Assembly: GCA_021299695.1 (NCBI GenBank)
Contig: JAJTEK010000007.1
Location: 1 to 64,000 of the forward strand
Source of the DNA: Pirellula sp.
GTDB lineage: Bacteria > Planctomycetota > Planctomycetia > Pirellulales > Pirellulaceae
Direction: 5' to 3'
Length of the DNA stretch: 64,000 bases
Both the position numbers and the translations under genes were made by a program. Positions 43,584-53,605 of the stretch are shown here, in pieces (the stretch's first letter is position 1; every line of letters begins with the position of its first letter). Under the pieces are notes generated by a model. It was not told the origin of the DNA and searched no databases. It saw nothing but the letters and a program-made list of their open reading frames with translations.

Positions 43584-44153
43584 ATGTCGCGATCCTCGGG
43601 GTCTGAATCCAAGCCGTTCCCGCCCCAAGTCCTTAGCTGCAAGCTTCTCGTCGATGGCTATAACTTGATGTATGCCATCGGATACGCCCAAGTCGCAGAT
43701 ACGCGGCCCAAAGCGCTCGAGTCTGGGCGGAATCGATTGATTGAATTGCTCGCTGAGCATCTTGGTCCCTTCGCGAATCAAACCTGCATCGTTTTCGATG
43801 CCGGGGATGTCGCCCCGAAAGGACTGCCGAAATTCTATCAAAGGCGATCCATCCACCTGCTGTTTTCTTCCGACTACCTCAGTGCCGATGAGTGCATTCA
43901 GGAGATCCTACAAGTTCACAGCAACCCGAAACGGCTCGTTCTGCTTTCGTCCGATCATAGTGTGCAGCGCAAAGGGACCGCTCGTGGTGCGACGATTCGA
44001 GACAGTGAGGACTGGAAGCAAGCGATAGAGTTATTGACGGATCGCGCACTTAATGACAAGCAGCCAGCCGAGGAAGCTTTGGATCCTTCCAAGCAAAACC
44101 CTAACCTATCGGCGAGCGATCGCGAGAAATGGCTTCGCGAATTCGGTTTCTAA
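43584..44153 (+). CDS. YacP-like NYN-domain ribonuclease
   Basis: 189 residues. The NYN/PIN-like fold is marked by LLVDGYNLMYAI with the first catalytic Asp, IVFDAGDVAPKG with the second, SSDYLSADECIQEIL with the third acidic cluster, and VLLSSDHSVQRKGTARGATI, which resembles the SSD-xVQ motif of YacP/Rae1. Members are predicted or shown to cleave RNA, Rae1 on the ribosome. The C-terminus is charged (SASDREKWLREFGF). It stands alone, between the FGE cassette and a repeat (44176-44254). Confidence 0.82.
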   Translation: MSRSSGSESKPFPPQVLSCKLLVDGYNLMYAIGYAQVADTRPKALESGRNRLIELLAEHLGPFANQTCIVFDAGDVAPKGLPKFYQRRSIHLLFSSDYLSADECIQEILQVHSNPKRLVLLSSDHSVQRKGTARGATIRDSEDWKQAIELLTDRALNDKQPAEEALDPSKQNPNLSASDREKWLREFGF

Positions 44154-44175
44154 GTCTATCCCGCATAGATTCCCA

Positions 44176-44254
44176 GGCGGGATGAAGGCAGATCGATTCG
44201 TCACCCTCACGCACGGCCTCGGAGGGCCATGCTACGGTGAGGCTAACGCACGAA
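44176..44254 (+). repeat. isolated copy of the ACGGCCTCGGAGGGCCATGC repeat
   Basis: About 79 bp between convergent genes, matching the last 60 bp of the 390-bp direct repeats (GGGATGAAGGC, GATCGATT, CACGCACGGCCTCGGAGGGC) and then GAGGCTAACGCACGA, which links it to the array at 34.2 kb. Its palindromic core could act as a bidirectional terminator. Confidence 0.7.
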
Positions 44255-44266
44255 GAGTCGTGAGTC

Positions 44267-44839
44267 CTAGTAGCAAGCGTCCACGGCTGCCACGACGACC
44301 ATCGTGGCCCCAACAAGAAGCTTGCCCGAGGTTCCTAGCAGTCGGCCGACCATCGCACCGGTCCCGACTCGCATCCCCTGGTCGAGCGACTTGCCCTTCC
44401 AAAGCTCGCCGAGCCAAGCTCCCGCAAACGCGCCCGCTGCCCCCCCAAAGACCGCGCCGAGGATCGGACCTAGAATCGGGATCGGAAGGGTAAATATCGC
44501 CCCAAGGACGCTACCGGCCATCGTCCCTACGACCGCCAAGGCCATCGCGCGGCGGCTCGCACCCTGCTTGCCGGCGATCGCTGCCCCGGCTACGAACTCA
44601 AGCACCTCGCCGAGAATCGCTAGCACCACCAGGATCCCGATCCCGTAGATCCCGACTCCGGAACTGGCCGCCTCGGGAAAGAAATACGCGTAGATCGCTG
44701 TCACCACGACAATCAGCCAGTTGCCTGGCATCGACACGAGATTGGCCGACCAACTGGCCAAATTGGCTACGCACAAAAGCACCAGTCCTAGGATCCATAT
44801 TCCAATGGACCAATCGAGCCATCCTGCAAGGTTGAACAT
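44267..44839 (-). CDS. DUF456 family membrane protein
   Basis: 190 residues, strongly hydrophobic with about five membrane helices. The family's Gly-rich repeats are visible: GEVLEFVAGAAIAGKQGASR and PILGPILGAVFGGAAGAFAG followed by WLGELWKGKS. Function of DUF456 is unknown. It lies 6 bp downstream of a large secreted hydrolase on the same strand and is probably co-transcribed with it. Confidence 0.85.
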   Translation of the reverse strand: MFNLAGWLDWSIGIWILGLVLLCVANLASWSANLVSMPGNWLIVVVTAIYAYFFPEAASSGVGIYGIGILVVLAILGEVLEFVAGAAIAGKQGASRRAMALAVVGTMAGSVLGAIFTLPIPILGPILGAVFGGAAGAFAGAWLGELWKGKSLDQGMRVGTGAMVGRLLGTSGKLLVGATMVVVAAVDACY

Positions 44840-44845
44840 GGTGTG

Positions 44846-47029
44846 TTACGGTTCGACAAAAGGGCGAATTGGCTTGAGTTTCCAAGCCTCATCGAAAAAG
44901 TCGGCTTGGACAATCTTCCCGGGCCAACGTCCGTTCGGAGCCGTCGTCGTATCGATCATCGCCCAATCGGGTAGCTTGGGAACCTGACGCGCATTGTTGA
45001 GGTAATCGTACTCGCGGTAAGTGAAACTGCTGTTCAAAACGACATAGCGCTCGGGCGCGAGCGGATTGGGGTAGATCATCAACGGCACATGCTTGTCCGA
45101 GGCGAGTTTCAAGCTTCCGAGTTCGATCGTGGTTTGGTCCCACTGCAGGGGAATTTTCGCAGGACCGGTCGCTTCGAGAACTTTCGCGATGGTCGGATTG
45201 CTTTTCGGATCGCCCCAAAGGATGAGGTTGTAGTTTTGGAAATCGCTATCCTTAAGCTCGTCCGAGGACTTGATCCGCGCGTCGCCTCGCATTTGGCGAT
45301 GCCACTGCGCGACGGCTCGATCGAATTCGCTCTGCACCCATTGGTCGATGTTCGGATGGTGCCCTTGGGCGGTAGGTCGGACGAACAAAAAAGGTGCCAT
45401 CAGCGCATCGTCGATGGGACCTTGGAGGCCATGCTTCTTGATCAGCTCCGTTGACTCCGGTTCGATCGGAGAGGCGATATTCCATACTCCATCCTGGATT
45501 TTGAAGGTCACGCGGAGCGACCCGTCGGACGAAGGCAACACGACAAAAGGATATCTCGCAGGCCCGATTCGTTTCTCGGCAATCATTCGTTTGTCGTTGA
45601 TGTAGATGTTGATGGACCCGTGTCCGAGTTGACTTGCATCGCGGGCAAGCGTAAAGCGGGTGATTCCTCCATCGATTCCGATACTTATGGTGTTGGATTT
45701 GTTGGGAGCTTGTGGGTAATCGAAACTCGCTGTGATGCTCGCTGGCTCATGATGGTTTTCCAACGCGTCGAGCGTCACCCAAAAGGCTCGGTTGTAGCGC
45801 AATGTCGTCGTGGTAAAGACGACGTTGTCCTCTCGGCTCTCTTGGCGTTTGGATAGCAGACCGGATGCAGGATCGAGAATGCGAAGCCTTCGATCGATCT
45901 CCTTCTTGGCTTCGGGGGAGATCGAATGGGCTGTTTTGGGAGCGATGATATGCGTGAGCTCGAAGCGCTCTTCCTCGGGAAGTTCCCAACTGGCTTTGGC
46001 CATGATGTCGGCAGCCTGCTTTTGCTTATCGATCTGACCGCTGTAGGCGATCGTCGGGACCGAGCGCAAGTTGCGAACCCAAACAGGGCAATCGTGCATG
46101 GTCCATAGTTTCTCTTCGAACCAATAAGGTTTTAGCGCCTCGGATTGGAAGACTTTTAAAAAGTCAGGGGTCTCGGAGAAGCCTGCCCCGGGTGTGGCCG
46201 CAAACCAGCGGTCAGGGTAATGGACGGCAAGATGCCAAGCCGCCGCGCCACCCATGGAAAAACCCCTTATCGCAACCCGCTTAGGATCGATCGGGTATTG
46301 GCTCATCGCATGCTCGAGGGCTTCGAGGGTATCGACCTCTCCAGCCAATTTGTTGGCGTTGCAGTAGCGTCCAAAGGGATGGATCATCAGCACCCCTTCG
46401 TCGGGCAGCGGATCAAGGCTCTTCATGCGGGTCGAAAGGAATTGGAGTTCGAGACCCTTCTCGCTGCGACCTCGGCACCACACATCGGCCCGCCCACTTG
46501 CAGAAATCGAGGACTGGAAAACGACCCCATAAGGCTGAACCGTACCGTCGAGCTTCGAACGAAATCCTCGGACCGTGATGTAGGGCGAACTGACAATTTG
46601 CGTCCAGTAAGGAAAAGCATTCCCACGGAGCGCTTCGGATCGGCGGTTCCCTTCGTCGATAAGCTCTTTGGCCCGGGTGAAGTCGGCCGGCTCGAAGAAA
46701 CCGTTTTCACTCAGAGCAAGCGACACGGCTCGATGAAAGATTTCCACATCAGGAAGGTATTTCTGAACCCTCGCTTCTTTCGAAGCGGAAAGTTCCTCGA
46801 TCGACTTTTTCAGCACCTCAAGCGACTTGCTCAGCGATTCACGAACCTCGGCAGGAACCTCAATCCCAGGAGGGGGTACCGGCCGAATACTGGCGACTTG
46901 ATTATCGGCCGGCCCGTCGGCAAGCGATCGAGACGCTCCGAATCCCATGAGCCCGAACATCCCCATGAGTCCAAAAAGCCCCCGTAAGCCAATGAATCCA
47001 AGACTCCCAACTGGATTTTGATTCCGCAT
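44846..47029 (-). CDS. secreted alpha/beta-hydrolase (prolyl-oligopeptidase/esterase type)
   Basis: 727 residues. The N-terminus is repetitive and hydrophobic (GLRGLFGLMGMFGLMGFGAS), a probable signal peptide. The alpha/beta-hydrolase core spans about 150-390 with the nucleophile Ser in RVAIRGFSMGGAAAWHLAVH, a likely acid in AYSGQIDKQKQAAD and His in APKTAHSISPEAKK. The C-terminal half (about 400-720) is beta-rich (VTFKIQDGVWNIASP, MIYPNPLAPERYVVLNSSFT) and resembles accessory domains of large planctomycete esterases. Substrate unknown. It heads a two-gene unit with the DUF456 gene. The start region carries a 14-bp tandem repeat upstream (CAATATACTCCAGG, 47076-47103). Confidence 0.78.
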   Translation of the reverse strand: MRNQNPVGSLGFIGLRGLFGLMGMFGLMGFGASRSLADGPADNQVASIRPVPPPGIEVPAEVRESLSKSLEVLKKSIEELSASKEARVQKYLPDVEIFHRAVSLALSENGFFEPADFTRAKELIDEGNRRSEALRGNAFPYWTQIVSSPYITVRGFRSKLDGTVQPYGVVFQSSISASGRADVWCRGRSEKGLELQFLSTRMKSLDPLPDEGVLMIHPFGRYCNANKLAGEVDTLEALEHAMSQYPIDPKRVAIRGFSMGGAAAWHLAVHYPDRWFAATPGAGFSETPDFLKVFQSEALKPYWFEEKLWTMHDCPVWVRNLRSVPTIAYSGQIDKQKQAADIMAKASWELPEEERFELTHIIAPKTAHSISPEAKKEIDRRLRILDPASGLLSKRQESREDNVVFTTTTLRYNRAFWVTLDALENHHEPASITASFDYPQAPNKSNTISIGIDGGITRFTLARDASQLGHGSINIYINDKRMIAEKRIGPARYPFVVLPSSDGSLRVTFKIQDGVWNIASPIEPESTELIKKHGLQGPIDDALMAPFLFVRPTAQGHHPNIDQWVQSEFDRAVAQWHRQMRGDARIKSSDELKDSDFQNYNLILWGDPKSNPTIAKVLEATGPAKIPLQWDQTTIELGSLKLASDKHVPLMIYPNPLAPERYVVLNSSFTYREYDYLNNARQVPKLPDWAMIDTTTAPNGRWPGKIVQADFFDEAWKLKPIRPFVEP

Positions 47030-47245
47030 GATCGGTCATTTCATTCGATGTGATCGCCAAAAACAAACGCACCATCAATATACTCCAGGCAATATACTCC
47101 AGGCCGGGTCTGGCGGCTCTAGGGGATCCAAGGCCCCTCAACCGGCTAAAAATAGATGAAATGCCTTAGCAATCCCCCCTAGGGACGTTGTATGCTTTAG
47201 AGTCTCCCAAGGAAATCCGACCTCCCCTTTGCGGATCGATCTGCC

Positions 47246-49792
47246 ATGTTCCTGCGATTGCCCTCGAAACTCACCGAACTCCCAGCCACCGAACGAGCAG
47301 CCACCCAACGAGCAGCCACCCAACTTTGCATCCTCTGGGCCAGCGCCTTGGCCTTTTCGCACCAGTTTGCCTGGTCGCAGCAACAGGACACGGCGAAGTT
47401 CTTTGAGGAGCGGATTCGACCAAGTCTCGTTGAGCACTGCATCGCATGCCATGGTCCGGACAAGTCCGAATCGGGCTTGAGACTCGACCGGCCGGAGCTC
47501 TCTAAGCTCGGTGGCCAGTCCGGATCGCTCGTCGAGGCCCAAAAACCCGTCGAGAGTCTTTTGCTCCAAGCCCTTCGGCACGAGGGACTCGAGATGCCAC
47601 CGAACAAAAAACTGCCCGATGAGCAGATCGAGGCCTTTGAAGCATGGGTCTCTGCCGGCGCACTTTGGCCAGAGTATGTCAAAGAGCTAACGGTCGCGAC
47701 GGACCGAGACAAAATCCGCCAAGCGGACCGGGAGTATTGGTTCTTTCAACCGCTGAGCGATCCGGCCGTGCCTTCTTTGGGTTACACCAACCCCATCGAT
47801 GCATTCGTGGCCCAGAAGCTCCAAGCCCAAGGTTTGAGTCTCGGTCAGAACGCTGACGAATCGGTTTTGGTCCGTCGGCTCTATTTGGATTTGCTCGGTG
47901 TCCCCCCAACGTTCGACGAGTTGCAGGAGTATCTTGCGAGTCCATCGCCGGACGCGGCAGAAGGGCAGGGCACAGAAGGCCAGAGCGCAGTAGGCCAGAG
48001 CGCAGTAGGCCAAGGCCGCTACGAACGGCTCGTCGATAAACTTCTGGATGATCCTCGCTACGGGGAGCGCTCAGGCCGATTCTGGTTGGATTTGGTACGG
48101 TTCGCAGAATCGGACGGATTCAAACAAGACGATTTTCGGCCCAGCGCGTATCGGTACCGCGACTATGTTGTCTCCGCGTTCAACCAGGATATTCCTTATG
48201 CCCAATTCATCGCCGAGCAGCTTGCGGGCGATGAGCTCGACCCGACGTCGGATCGCATGAATGCCGCGACAGGATATCTAAGGCATTGGATCTATGAGTA
48301 CAACCAGCGCGATGTGCGTTCCCATTGGGACAATATCCTCAATGACCTGACGGATGTGACCGGCGAGGCCTTTTTGGGATTAGGTTTTTCCTGTGCCCGA
48401 TGCCACGACCATAAGTTCGATCCGTTGCTGCAAAAGGACTACTATCGGCTCCAAGCCTTCTTTGCGCCGATCGAGCCACGGTACGATATTCCGTCGGATG
48501 CAACGAGTCTCGAAGCCCGCCGCGAAAAGCTCGAAGCTTGGCTCGAGTGCGCCGAGCCGGTTCGAACGGAGCTCGAGCAACTCGAGCGCGAGACGCGAAT
48601 GAAAGTGGTCGAAGCGGCGATCGAGAAGTTTCCGCCGGATGTGCGACCTGCTTTGCGTAAAGCCCAAGCCGAGCGCGAGCCCGAGGAGCGATCGATCGCG
48701 GTGCTGGCTTACCTTCAGATCGCCAACGAGCTCAAGGGCTTGGACTTCTCCAAAAAACTCAAGGGCCAGGAGCTCGCGCAGTGGAAATACTGGAAGAAGC
48801 ACGACGAAGAGCTCAAGAAGGGGATGCCTAAGGAGCCCGAGATGTCGCTGACGGTTCGCGACATCGGATCGCGCGCCCCGAAGGTCACCATCGTGGGCAG
48901 AGCCAGTGCTGGCGAGGTCCATCCCGAAGCTCCGAGCGTGCTTGGCGATCGATACCCTCTCGAGGTTCAATCCCAAGGGGAATCGACAGGTCGTCGATTG
49001 GCGTTGGCCCGTTGGATCACCGATCCTTCGAATCCGCTCGCTTGGCGAGTGATCGTCAACCGACTCTGGCAGCACCATTTTGGCCGAGGGCTAGTCGCCA
49101 ACGCGAGCGACTTTGGTCGCTTGGGTGAACCTCCGACCCACCCGGAGTTGCTTGATTTCCTGGCCCAGCAGATGATCGAGCAGGGGGGGAGGTTCAAGTC
49201 CTTGCACAGGCTCATGGTGACCTCCCAAACGTACCGTCAAAGCAGTTATCCGCATGAGCGAGGGCAGGGACAAGCGATCGATCCGGAGAACCGTTGGTTA
49301 TGGCGATTCGCGCCTAGGCGGCTCGATGCCGATCAAATTCGCGATTCGATCTTGGTCGTTTCGGGAACGATTGATCCGCGTAGCGGTGGGCCGTCGGACG
49401 CGAGCGACTCGAATCGCAGGAGCATCTACCAACGCGTGATGCGGAATTCTCCGAATGCCTTCTTAGCTACTTTCGACGCCCCGGACGCGAGCGTTTCGGT
49501 CGCCCGCCGCAACACAACCACCACCTCGTTGCAATCGTTGTTCTTGACCAATTCGGCTTGGATGGTGCGCAAGTCCGAGGGATATGCCAAGCGGCTTATG
49601 ACCCAAGAACAAAACAGTCGTGCGCGCATCGAGCGGATGTTTCGAGAGAACTTGTTGCGGGATGCTACCGACGAAGAGATCCGATGGATCGAAGCGAGCA
49701 TTGAGGAGCAAGGACCTAGCGATCCCTTAGGAGCATGGTCCGACGTATGCCAAGTTCTCTGGAACACCAGCGAGTTCCTCTACATCGAGTAG
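47246..49792 (+). CDS. PSCyt1 (cytochrome c-like)-DUF1549-DUF1553 protein
   Basis: 848 residues. A signal-like segment (LCILWASALAFSHQFAWSQ) precedes the planctomycete cytochrome domain with the haem site C65-x-x-C68-H69 in VEHCIACHGPDKSESG. DUF1549 follows (about 165-380; FVAQKLQAQGLS, RLYLDLLGVPP, ERSGRFWLDLVRFAESDG, CARCHDHKFDPL with a second CxxCH), and DUF1553 ends the chain (about 600-848; ALARWITDPSNPLAWRVIVN, LWQHHFGRGLV, HPELLDFLAQQ, RRLDADQIRDSIL). Members often pair with DUF1501 proteins in planctomycetes; here the nearest DUF1501 gene is 1.9 kb away. Two in-frame 15-bp tandem repeats occur, near residue 15 (ATERAAT units) and near residue 245 (GQSAV units). Confidence 0.88.
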   Translation: MFLRLPSKLTELPATERAATQRAATQLCILWASALAFSHQFAWSQQQDTAKFFEERIRPSLVEHCIACHGPDKSESGLRLDRPELSKLGGQSGSLVEAQKPVESLLLQALRHEGLEMPPNKKLPDEQIEAFEAWVSAGALWPEYVKELTVATDRDKIRQADREYWFFQPLSDPAVPSLGYTNPIDAFVAQKLQAQGLSLGQNADESVLVRRLYLDLLGVPPTFDELQEYLASPSPDAAEGQGTEGQSAVGQSAVGQGRYERLVDKLLDDPRYGERSGRFWLDLVRFAESDGFKQDDFRPSAYRYRDYVVSAFNQDIPYAQFIAEQLAGDELDPTSDRMNAATGYLRHWIYEYNQRDVRSHWDNILNDLTDVTGEAFLGLGFSCARCHDHKFDPLLQKDYYRLQAFFAPIEPRYDIPSDATSLEARREKLEAWLECAEPVRTELEQLERETRMKVVEAAIEKFPPDVRPALRKAQAEREPEERSIAVLAYLQIANELKGLDFSKKLKGQELAQWKYWKKHDEELKKGMPKEPEMSLTVRDIGSRAPKVTIVGRASAGEVHPEAPSVLGDRYPLEVQSQGESTGRRLALARWITDPSNPLAWRVIVNRLWQHHFGRGLVANASDFGRLGEPPTHPELLDFLAQQMIEQGGRFKSLHRLMVTSQTYRQSSYPHERGQGQAIDPENRWLWRFAPRRLDADQIRDSILVVSGTIDPRSGGPSDASDSNRRSIYQRVMRNSPNAFLATFDAPDASVSVARRNTTTTSLQSLFLTNSAWMVRKSEGYAKRLMTQEQNSRARIERMFRENLLRDATDEEIRWIEASIEEQGPSDPLGAWSDVCQVLWNTSEFLYIE

Positions 49793-50059
49793 AGGGTCGC
49801 TACTGGTTCTTTTTCATGAAGCGTATTTCCGGAATTTTCATATGCTCTTACCATTGGCTCTGCGGTACATTCCAAGCGAACCATGGGAAGAAATGAATAC
49901 CGAAGAGAATGGCACTGCTCTGGCTGTTTTTCGTGCTCGTGCTCGTGCTCGTACTCGATGCCGTATCTTCGATTACGAGTACAAGCACGATGGGATCCTG
50001 TGGTCGCGTAGGCCAGAACCAACGTTTACTGGGCTTATGCTGGACCAAAGCAGCCTAGG
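49793..50059. repeat. partial GTACTC-type palindromic element
   Basis: 267 bp between convergent genes. 49928-49990 carries (CGTGCTC)-like runs that end in GTACTCGATG and, after a short loop, GATTACGAGTACAAGCACGA. The two arms are complementary and belong to the element family at 53235 and 63737. Nothing else is supported here. Confidence 0.6.
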
Positions 50060-51511
50060 CTATTTGCCAGGTGCTGCCGAAGTGGCGGGGACGTTGTTGG
50101 ATGCCCCGGGCACAATAGCCGCCGGTAGATTCGCCTCTCGGCGACGTCGCTCTTGAACTTCCGGTGGGATCTCGAGCAATGTATTTGGTACTCCAATTTC
50201 TTTGGTCAGTTCAAATGCATCGTAAAGTTCGCCGGTCGCCGTTCGGGATTCATAACGCAGTTTCATCCCATCGATGTGGATCACTTGGTAAAGTTGTGTG
50301 TCCTCAGCAACACGAACCATAAATTGCTTTTGGTCCAGGTTGTACATCTTCGGTCCACTAACCGAGACAACATAGATCGTTCCGATATGCTCATCGCGAT
50401 GAGCAACCCCGATCGGAACGTTTCCAAGGGTCTCGACGTGGGGCGTTTCGAGTCCACTACGGCCGTAGGTGTGATCATGGCCTTGGAGCACCAAATCGAC
50501 GTTGTACTTGTCAAGGATCGGCTTCCAAAGCGCGCGGACTTGGACGTTGTCCCGATCCTTTGCGGTCGAGAATACAGGATGATGGAACGTACAGACGATC
50601 CAAGGTGAGGTGTTCTCCGAGAGCGTCTTATCGAGCCATTTTGCCTGTTCCTCGAGTTGTAGGTTGCTATTCAAGACCACGAAGCGAGTATTTTGGTACA
50701 CAAACGAATAGCAGGTCTCCTCAAGGCCTTGCGGGCCATGACTCGGAAGTGTGAATTGGGGGCGCCAGTGATGCGTGACCGAGCGACTGTTTTCCGGACC
50801 TTTGTGCATCTCGTGATTTCCAACCACAGGAACGTTAGGAATCGTCGCGTTGAGCCATGCACCTGCTCCGAACCACTCACCCCATTCACCGTCGGCCTGC
50901 GCCGAATTGATCAAATCACCAGCATGAAGCAGGAACTTGGCCTTCGGAGCATCGCTGTAAGCCTCTCGGATAACCCTCGACCACATCGAACGGACATCGT
51001 TTTGAGCGTCTCCGAAGTAGATGAAGGAAAACGGTTCTTGCTCTATTTTGGCCGTTTTGAATTGAAACCACTCGCTCCAATTCAACCCGTCACCAACACG
51101 GTATGCATATTTGGTTCCAGGGGTTAAATCCTTGAAGTTCACCGAGTGGTAATGGGCTGTACTGAGGTCCGTCTTGAGAGCAACTGATTCGGCATTGAGT
51201 CTCGTCGGATTCTTCGCGAACTCCGGACCCGAAGTTGCGACTGCAAGCTCAGCATAGGCCTTGCCGACATCGACGCTGGTTCGCCAAGTCACGCTTTGAC
51301 TGTTCGTTGGGTCACCCGCCCATGTCAAAACGATTCGGTCCGGCATCAAGGTCGGATTGTACAACTCTGTGTTTTCCAACTTGCGAACTTTGGAGTGGCT
51401 ATGCCCCTCCTGACCATCGTGTGCCGAGGATGAGCCTTGGAAGCAAATCAACGATGCTCCAATCGCAAGAACACTGCACCGTACGTTCACTCGCTTCGTA
51501 TCCGTTCGCAT
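50060..51511 (-). CDS. exported purple-acid-phosphatase-like metallophosphoesterase
   Basis: 483 residues from ATG 51511, preceded by AAGGCGG and followed by a signal peptide (CSVLAIGASLICFQGSSSAHD). A Fn3-like domain (about 55-160; RIVLTWAGDPTNSQSVTWRT, LTPGTKYAYRVGDGLNWSEW) precedes the catalytic core with ligands in FIYFGDAQNDV, FLLHAGDLIN, VVGNHEMHKG, CTFHHPVFS and LQGHDHTYGRSG, the full purple acid phosphatase set. The tail is Pro/Ala-rich. A His-rich stretch (HDGQEGHSHS) after the signal may bind metals. A related Fn3-metallophosphoesterase lies at 8802-10322. It is flanked by repeats on its 3' side. Confidence 0.87.
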   Translation of the reverse strand: MRTDTKRVNVRCSVLAIGASLICFQGSSSAHDGQEGHSHSKVRKLENTELYNPTLMPDRIVLTWAGDPTNSQSVTWRTSVDVGKAYAELAVATSGPEFAKNPTRLNAESVALKTDLSTAHYHSVNFKDLTPGTKYAYRVGDGLNWSEWFQFKTAKIEQEPFSFIYFGDAQNDVRSMWSRVIREAYSDAPKAKFLLHAGDLINSAQADGEWGEWFGAGAWLNATIPNVPVVGNHEMHKGPENSRSVTHHWRPQFTLPSHGPQGLEETCYSFVYQNTRFVVLNSNLQLEEQAKWLDKTLSENTSPWIVCTFHHPVFSTAKDRDNVQVRALWKPILDKYNVDLVLQGHDHTYGRSGLETPHVETLGNVPIGVAHRDEHIGTIYVVSVSGPKMYNLDQKQFMVRVAEDTQLYQVIHIDGMKLRYESRTATGELYDAFELTKEIGVPNTLLEIPPEVQERRRREANLPAAIVPGASNNVPATSAAPGK

Positions 51512-51759
51512 CGCAGGCCGCCTTAAAAAACGATCTTGGAAAATCCACGCCACTCTAAACCCATTAGTTTAGCCGCCGTCGATTGGGTCGAACGTCGGTT
51601 CGGTGAATTTTCTATGCGACTGGCGTTAATTCGAGTCGATCGTCGAGAAAAGTGGGTGTTGCGACCATGATTTTTACCTCTGCTCGACGGAAATCGGGGA
51701 TTCGATAAGCTTGATTTCGACAGGGATCGATATGGACTCGGCCTCAATTACGATGGATA

Positions 51760-53229
51760 ATGACAGCTCTCTTGACACATCCCCCCGAGTTTGGTGCATA
51801 CGGTCGTACCATGGATTCACATCCCCCATTCTCCCGTAGAAGCATGCTGCAGAATGCAGGGTTTGGCTTCGGGCTACTGGCTCTACAGGCCTTGCTGTCC
51901 GAAAATCGTGTTCTAGGCCTGAACCCAGACCCCACGAAATCCACCAACCACAAACCCCACCACCCTGCGAAAGCCAAAAGCATCATCTTCCTGTTCATGG
52001 AAGGTGGACCTAGCCATATCGATCTTTTCGACCCCAAACCGCGACTCGACGAACTCGCAGGCCAGCCCCTCCCACCGAGCTTCAAACCGATCATTACCCC
52101 CATGGGCGAATACAACGCCCCGCTGATGCCCAGCAAACGGGCCTGGAAACAACACGGAGACTCAGGCACCTGGGTCTCCGATTGGCTCCCTCATACCGCG
52201 CAGCATGTCGATGACCTTGCCGTCATCCGTTCCTGCTGGGGCAATGGCCTAAACCACTCCAATGGCGTGTGCCAAATGAACTCAGGCTCTACCCTGGGGG
52301 GGCGTCCGAGCCTCGGCTCTTGGGTCACTTACGGCCTAGGCACCGAAAACGAATCACTACCCGCTTTCGTCGTCATCGAAGACGACGACGGAAAAGTCAT
52401 CAACGGGCCTCGCAACTGGAGTGCTGGGTTCATGCCCGCTGCTTATCAAGGCACTGCACTGCACAGCAACGGTGATCCCATCCGGCACCTCTCGACCCCG
52501 AATCCAACAAGCCCACAACGCCAAGACTCCAAACGCAAATTGATCGATGCGCTGAACCGAAAACATCAAGCGACCCGCTCGATCGACTCGGAACTCGAAG
52601 CCCGCATCCGCTCCTACGAACTGGCTTACCGGATGCAATCCCAAGCCCCTGAAGCGATCGACCTAGCTCAGGAATCCCACTCGACTCTCCAACTCTACGG
52701 CATCGGTGAAAAAGAGACCAACGTCTTTGGCCGCAATTGCCTCATGGCCCGTCGGTTGGTCGAAAGGGGTGTCCGATTCGTCCAACTCTACCACGGATCG
52801 GGAAGCCGATGGGACGCCCACTCTGGCATCGAAAAAAACCACTCGTCCCTCTGCCGAGCCTCAGACCGTCCCATCGCCGGCCTGCTGACGGACCTCAAAC
52901 AACGCGGATTGCTCGACTCGACTCTGGTGATCTGGGGCGGCGAATTCGGTCGTACTCCCATGAGCGAAAAAGGGGACGGACGGGACCATAACTCCAACGG
53001 CTTTACTATGTGGATGGCCGGCGGTGGAGTTCGCGGTGGACAAACCATCGGCAGCACCGATGAAATCGGACTCCATGCCGTCGAGGATCGACTTCATGTG
53101 CATGACCTCCATGCGACGATCCTCCACCTGATCGGCCTGAACCACTGGGACTTGGTCTACTCGCACCAAGGACGCCCGGAACGGGCCACACAAAACGAAG
53201 GCCGGGTCTGCACCAAGATCCTCGCCTAA
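51760..53229 (+). CDS. DUF1501 family protein
   Basis: 489 residues, or 472 from the alternative ATG 51811, which gives a more typical N-terminus (MDSHPPFSRRSMLQNAG) with a twin-arginine-like signal and hydrophobic stretch (FGFGLLALQALLS). Family landmarks: [90 protein letters not shown] and HVHDLHATILHLIGL. Exported, unknown substrate. Its phylogenetic relatives are those paired with PSCyt1/PSD1 proteins; one such gene ends 2 kb upstream. Confidence 0.85.
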   Translation: MTALLTHPPEFGAYGRTMDSHPPFSRRSMLQNAGFGFGLLALQALLSENRVLGLNPDPTKSTNHKPHHPAKAKSIIFLFMEGGPSHIDLFDPKPRLDELAGQPLPPSFKPIITPMGEYNAPLMPSKRAWKQHGDSGTWVSDWLPHTAQHVDDLAVIRSCWGNGLNHSNGVCQMNSGSTLGGRPSLGSWVTYGLGTENESLPAFVVIEDDDGKVINGPRNWSAGFMPAAYQGTALHSNGDPIRHLSTPNPTSPQRQDSKRKLIDALNRKHQATRSIDSELEARIRSYELAYRMQSQAPEAIDLAQESHSTLQLYGIGEKETNVFGRNCLMARRLVERGVRFVQLYHGSGSRWDAHSGIEKNHSSLCRASDRPIAGLLTDLKQRGLLDSTLVIWGGEFGRTPMSEKGDGRDHNSNGFTMWMAGGGVRGGQTIGSTDEIGLHAVEDRLHVHDLHATILHLIGLNHWDLVYSHQGRPERATQNEGRVCTKILA

Positions 53230-53234
53230 TCCTC

Positions 53235-53600
53235 GGTACTCGTACTCGATGGCTGTTCGAACCGAGGCGATGCCGATGGTTGATCGAGGCGGTCGCGGTT
53301 CCTTGTGGACCAAAGGGCCGGATTGCTATCCTAAATCGCTTCGAGTACGAGTACGAGTACCGCGTTGCTGAGTACGAGTACGGGAAGACGCACGAACAAA
53401 GCATTGAACCGGAGTGCTCGATCGAGGGTTATGACTTGAGACTTTTTCTCCTCGCACAGGGTCAATGCGGTCGCTCTGACAACGCATCAGATTTCGTCGT
53501 ACTCGTACTCAGCGAAGCGGTACTCAGTAAAACGGTACTCGTACTCGTACTCGATGGCTGTTCGAACCGAGGCGATGCCGATGGTTGATCGAGGCGGTCA
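53235..53600. repeat. one full and one partial GTACTC-type palindromic element
   Basis: Full copy 53235-53400: a GTACTCGTACTCGATGGCTG start, a middle with GGCTGTTCGAACCGAGGCGA and GGGCCGGATTGCTATCCTAA, then a reverse-complementary CGAGTACGAGTACGAGTACC arm and a CGGGAAGACGCACGAAC end. A partial copy (53497-53600) repeats the first half almost exactly. The same order of blocks recurs at 63737-64000. No coding capacity; between convergent genes. Confidence 0.8.
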
Positions 53601-53605
53601 GAGAG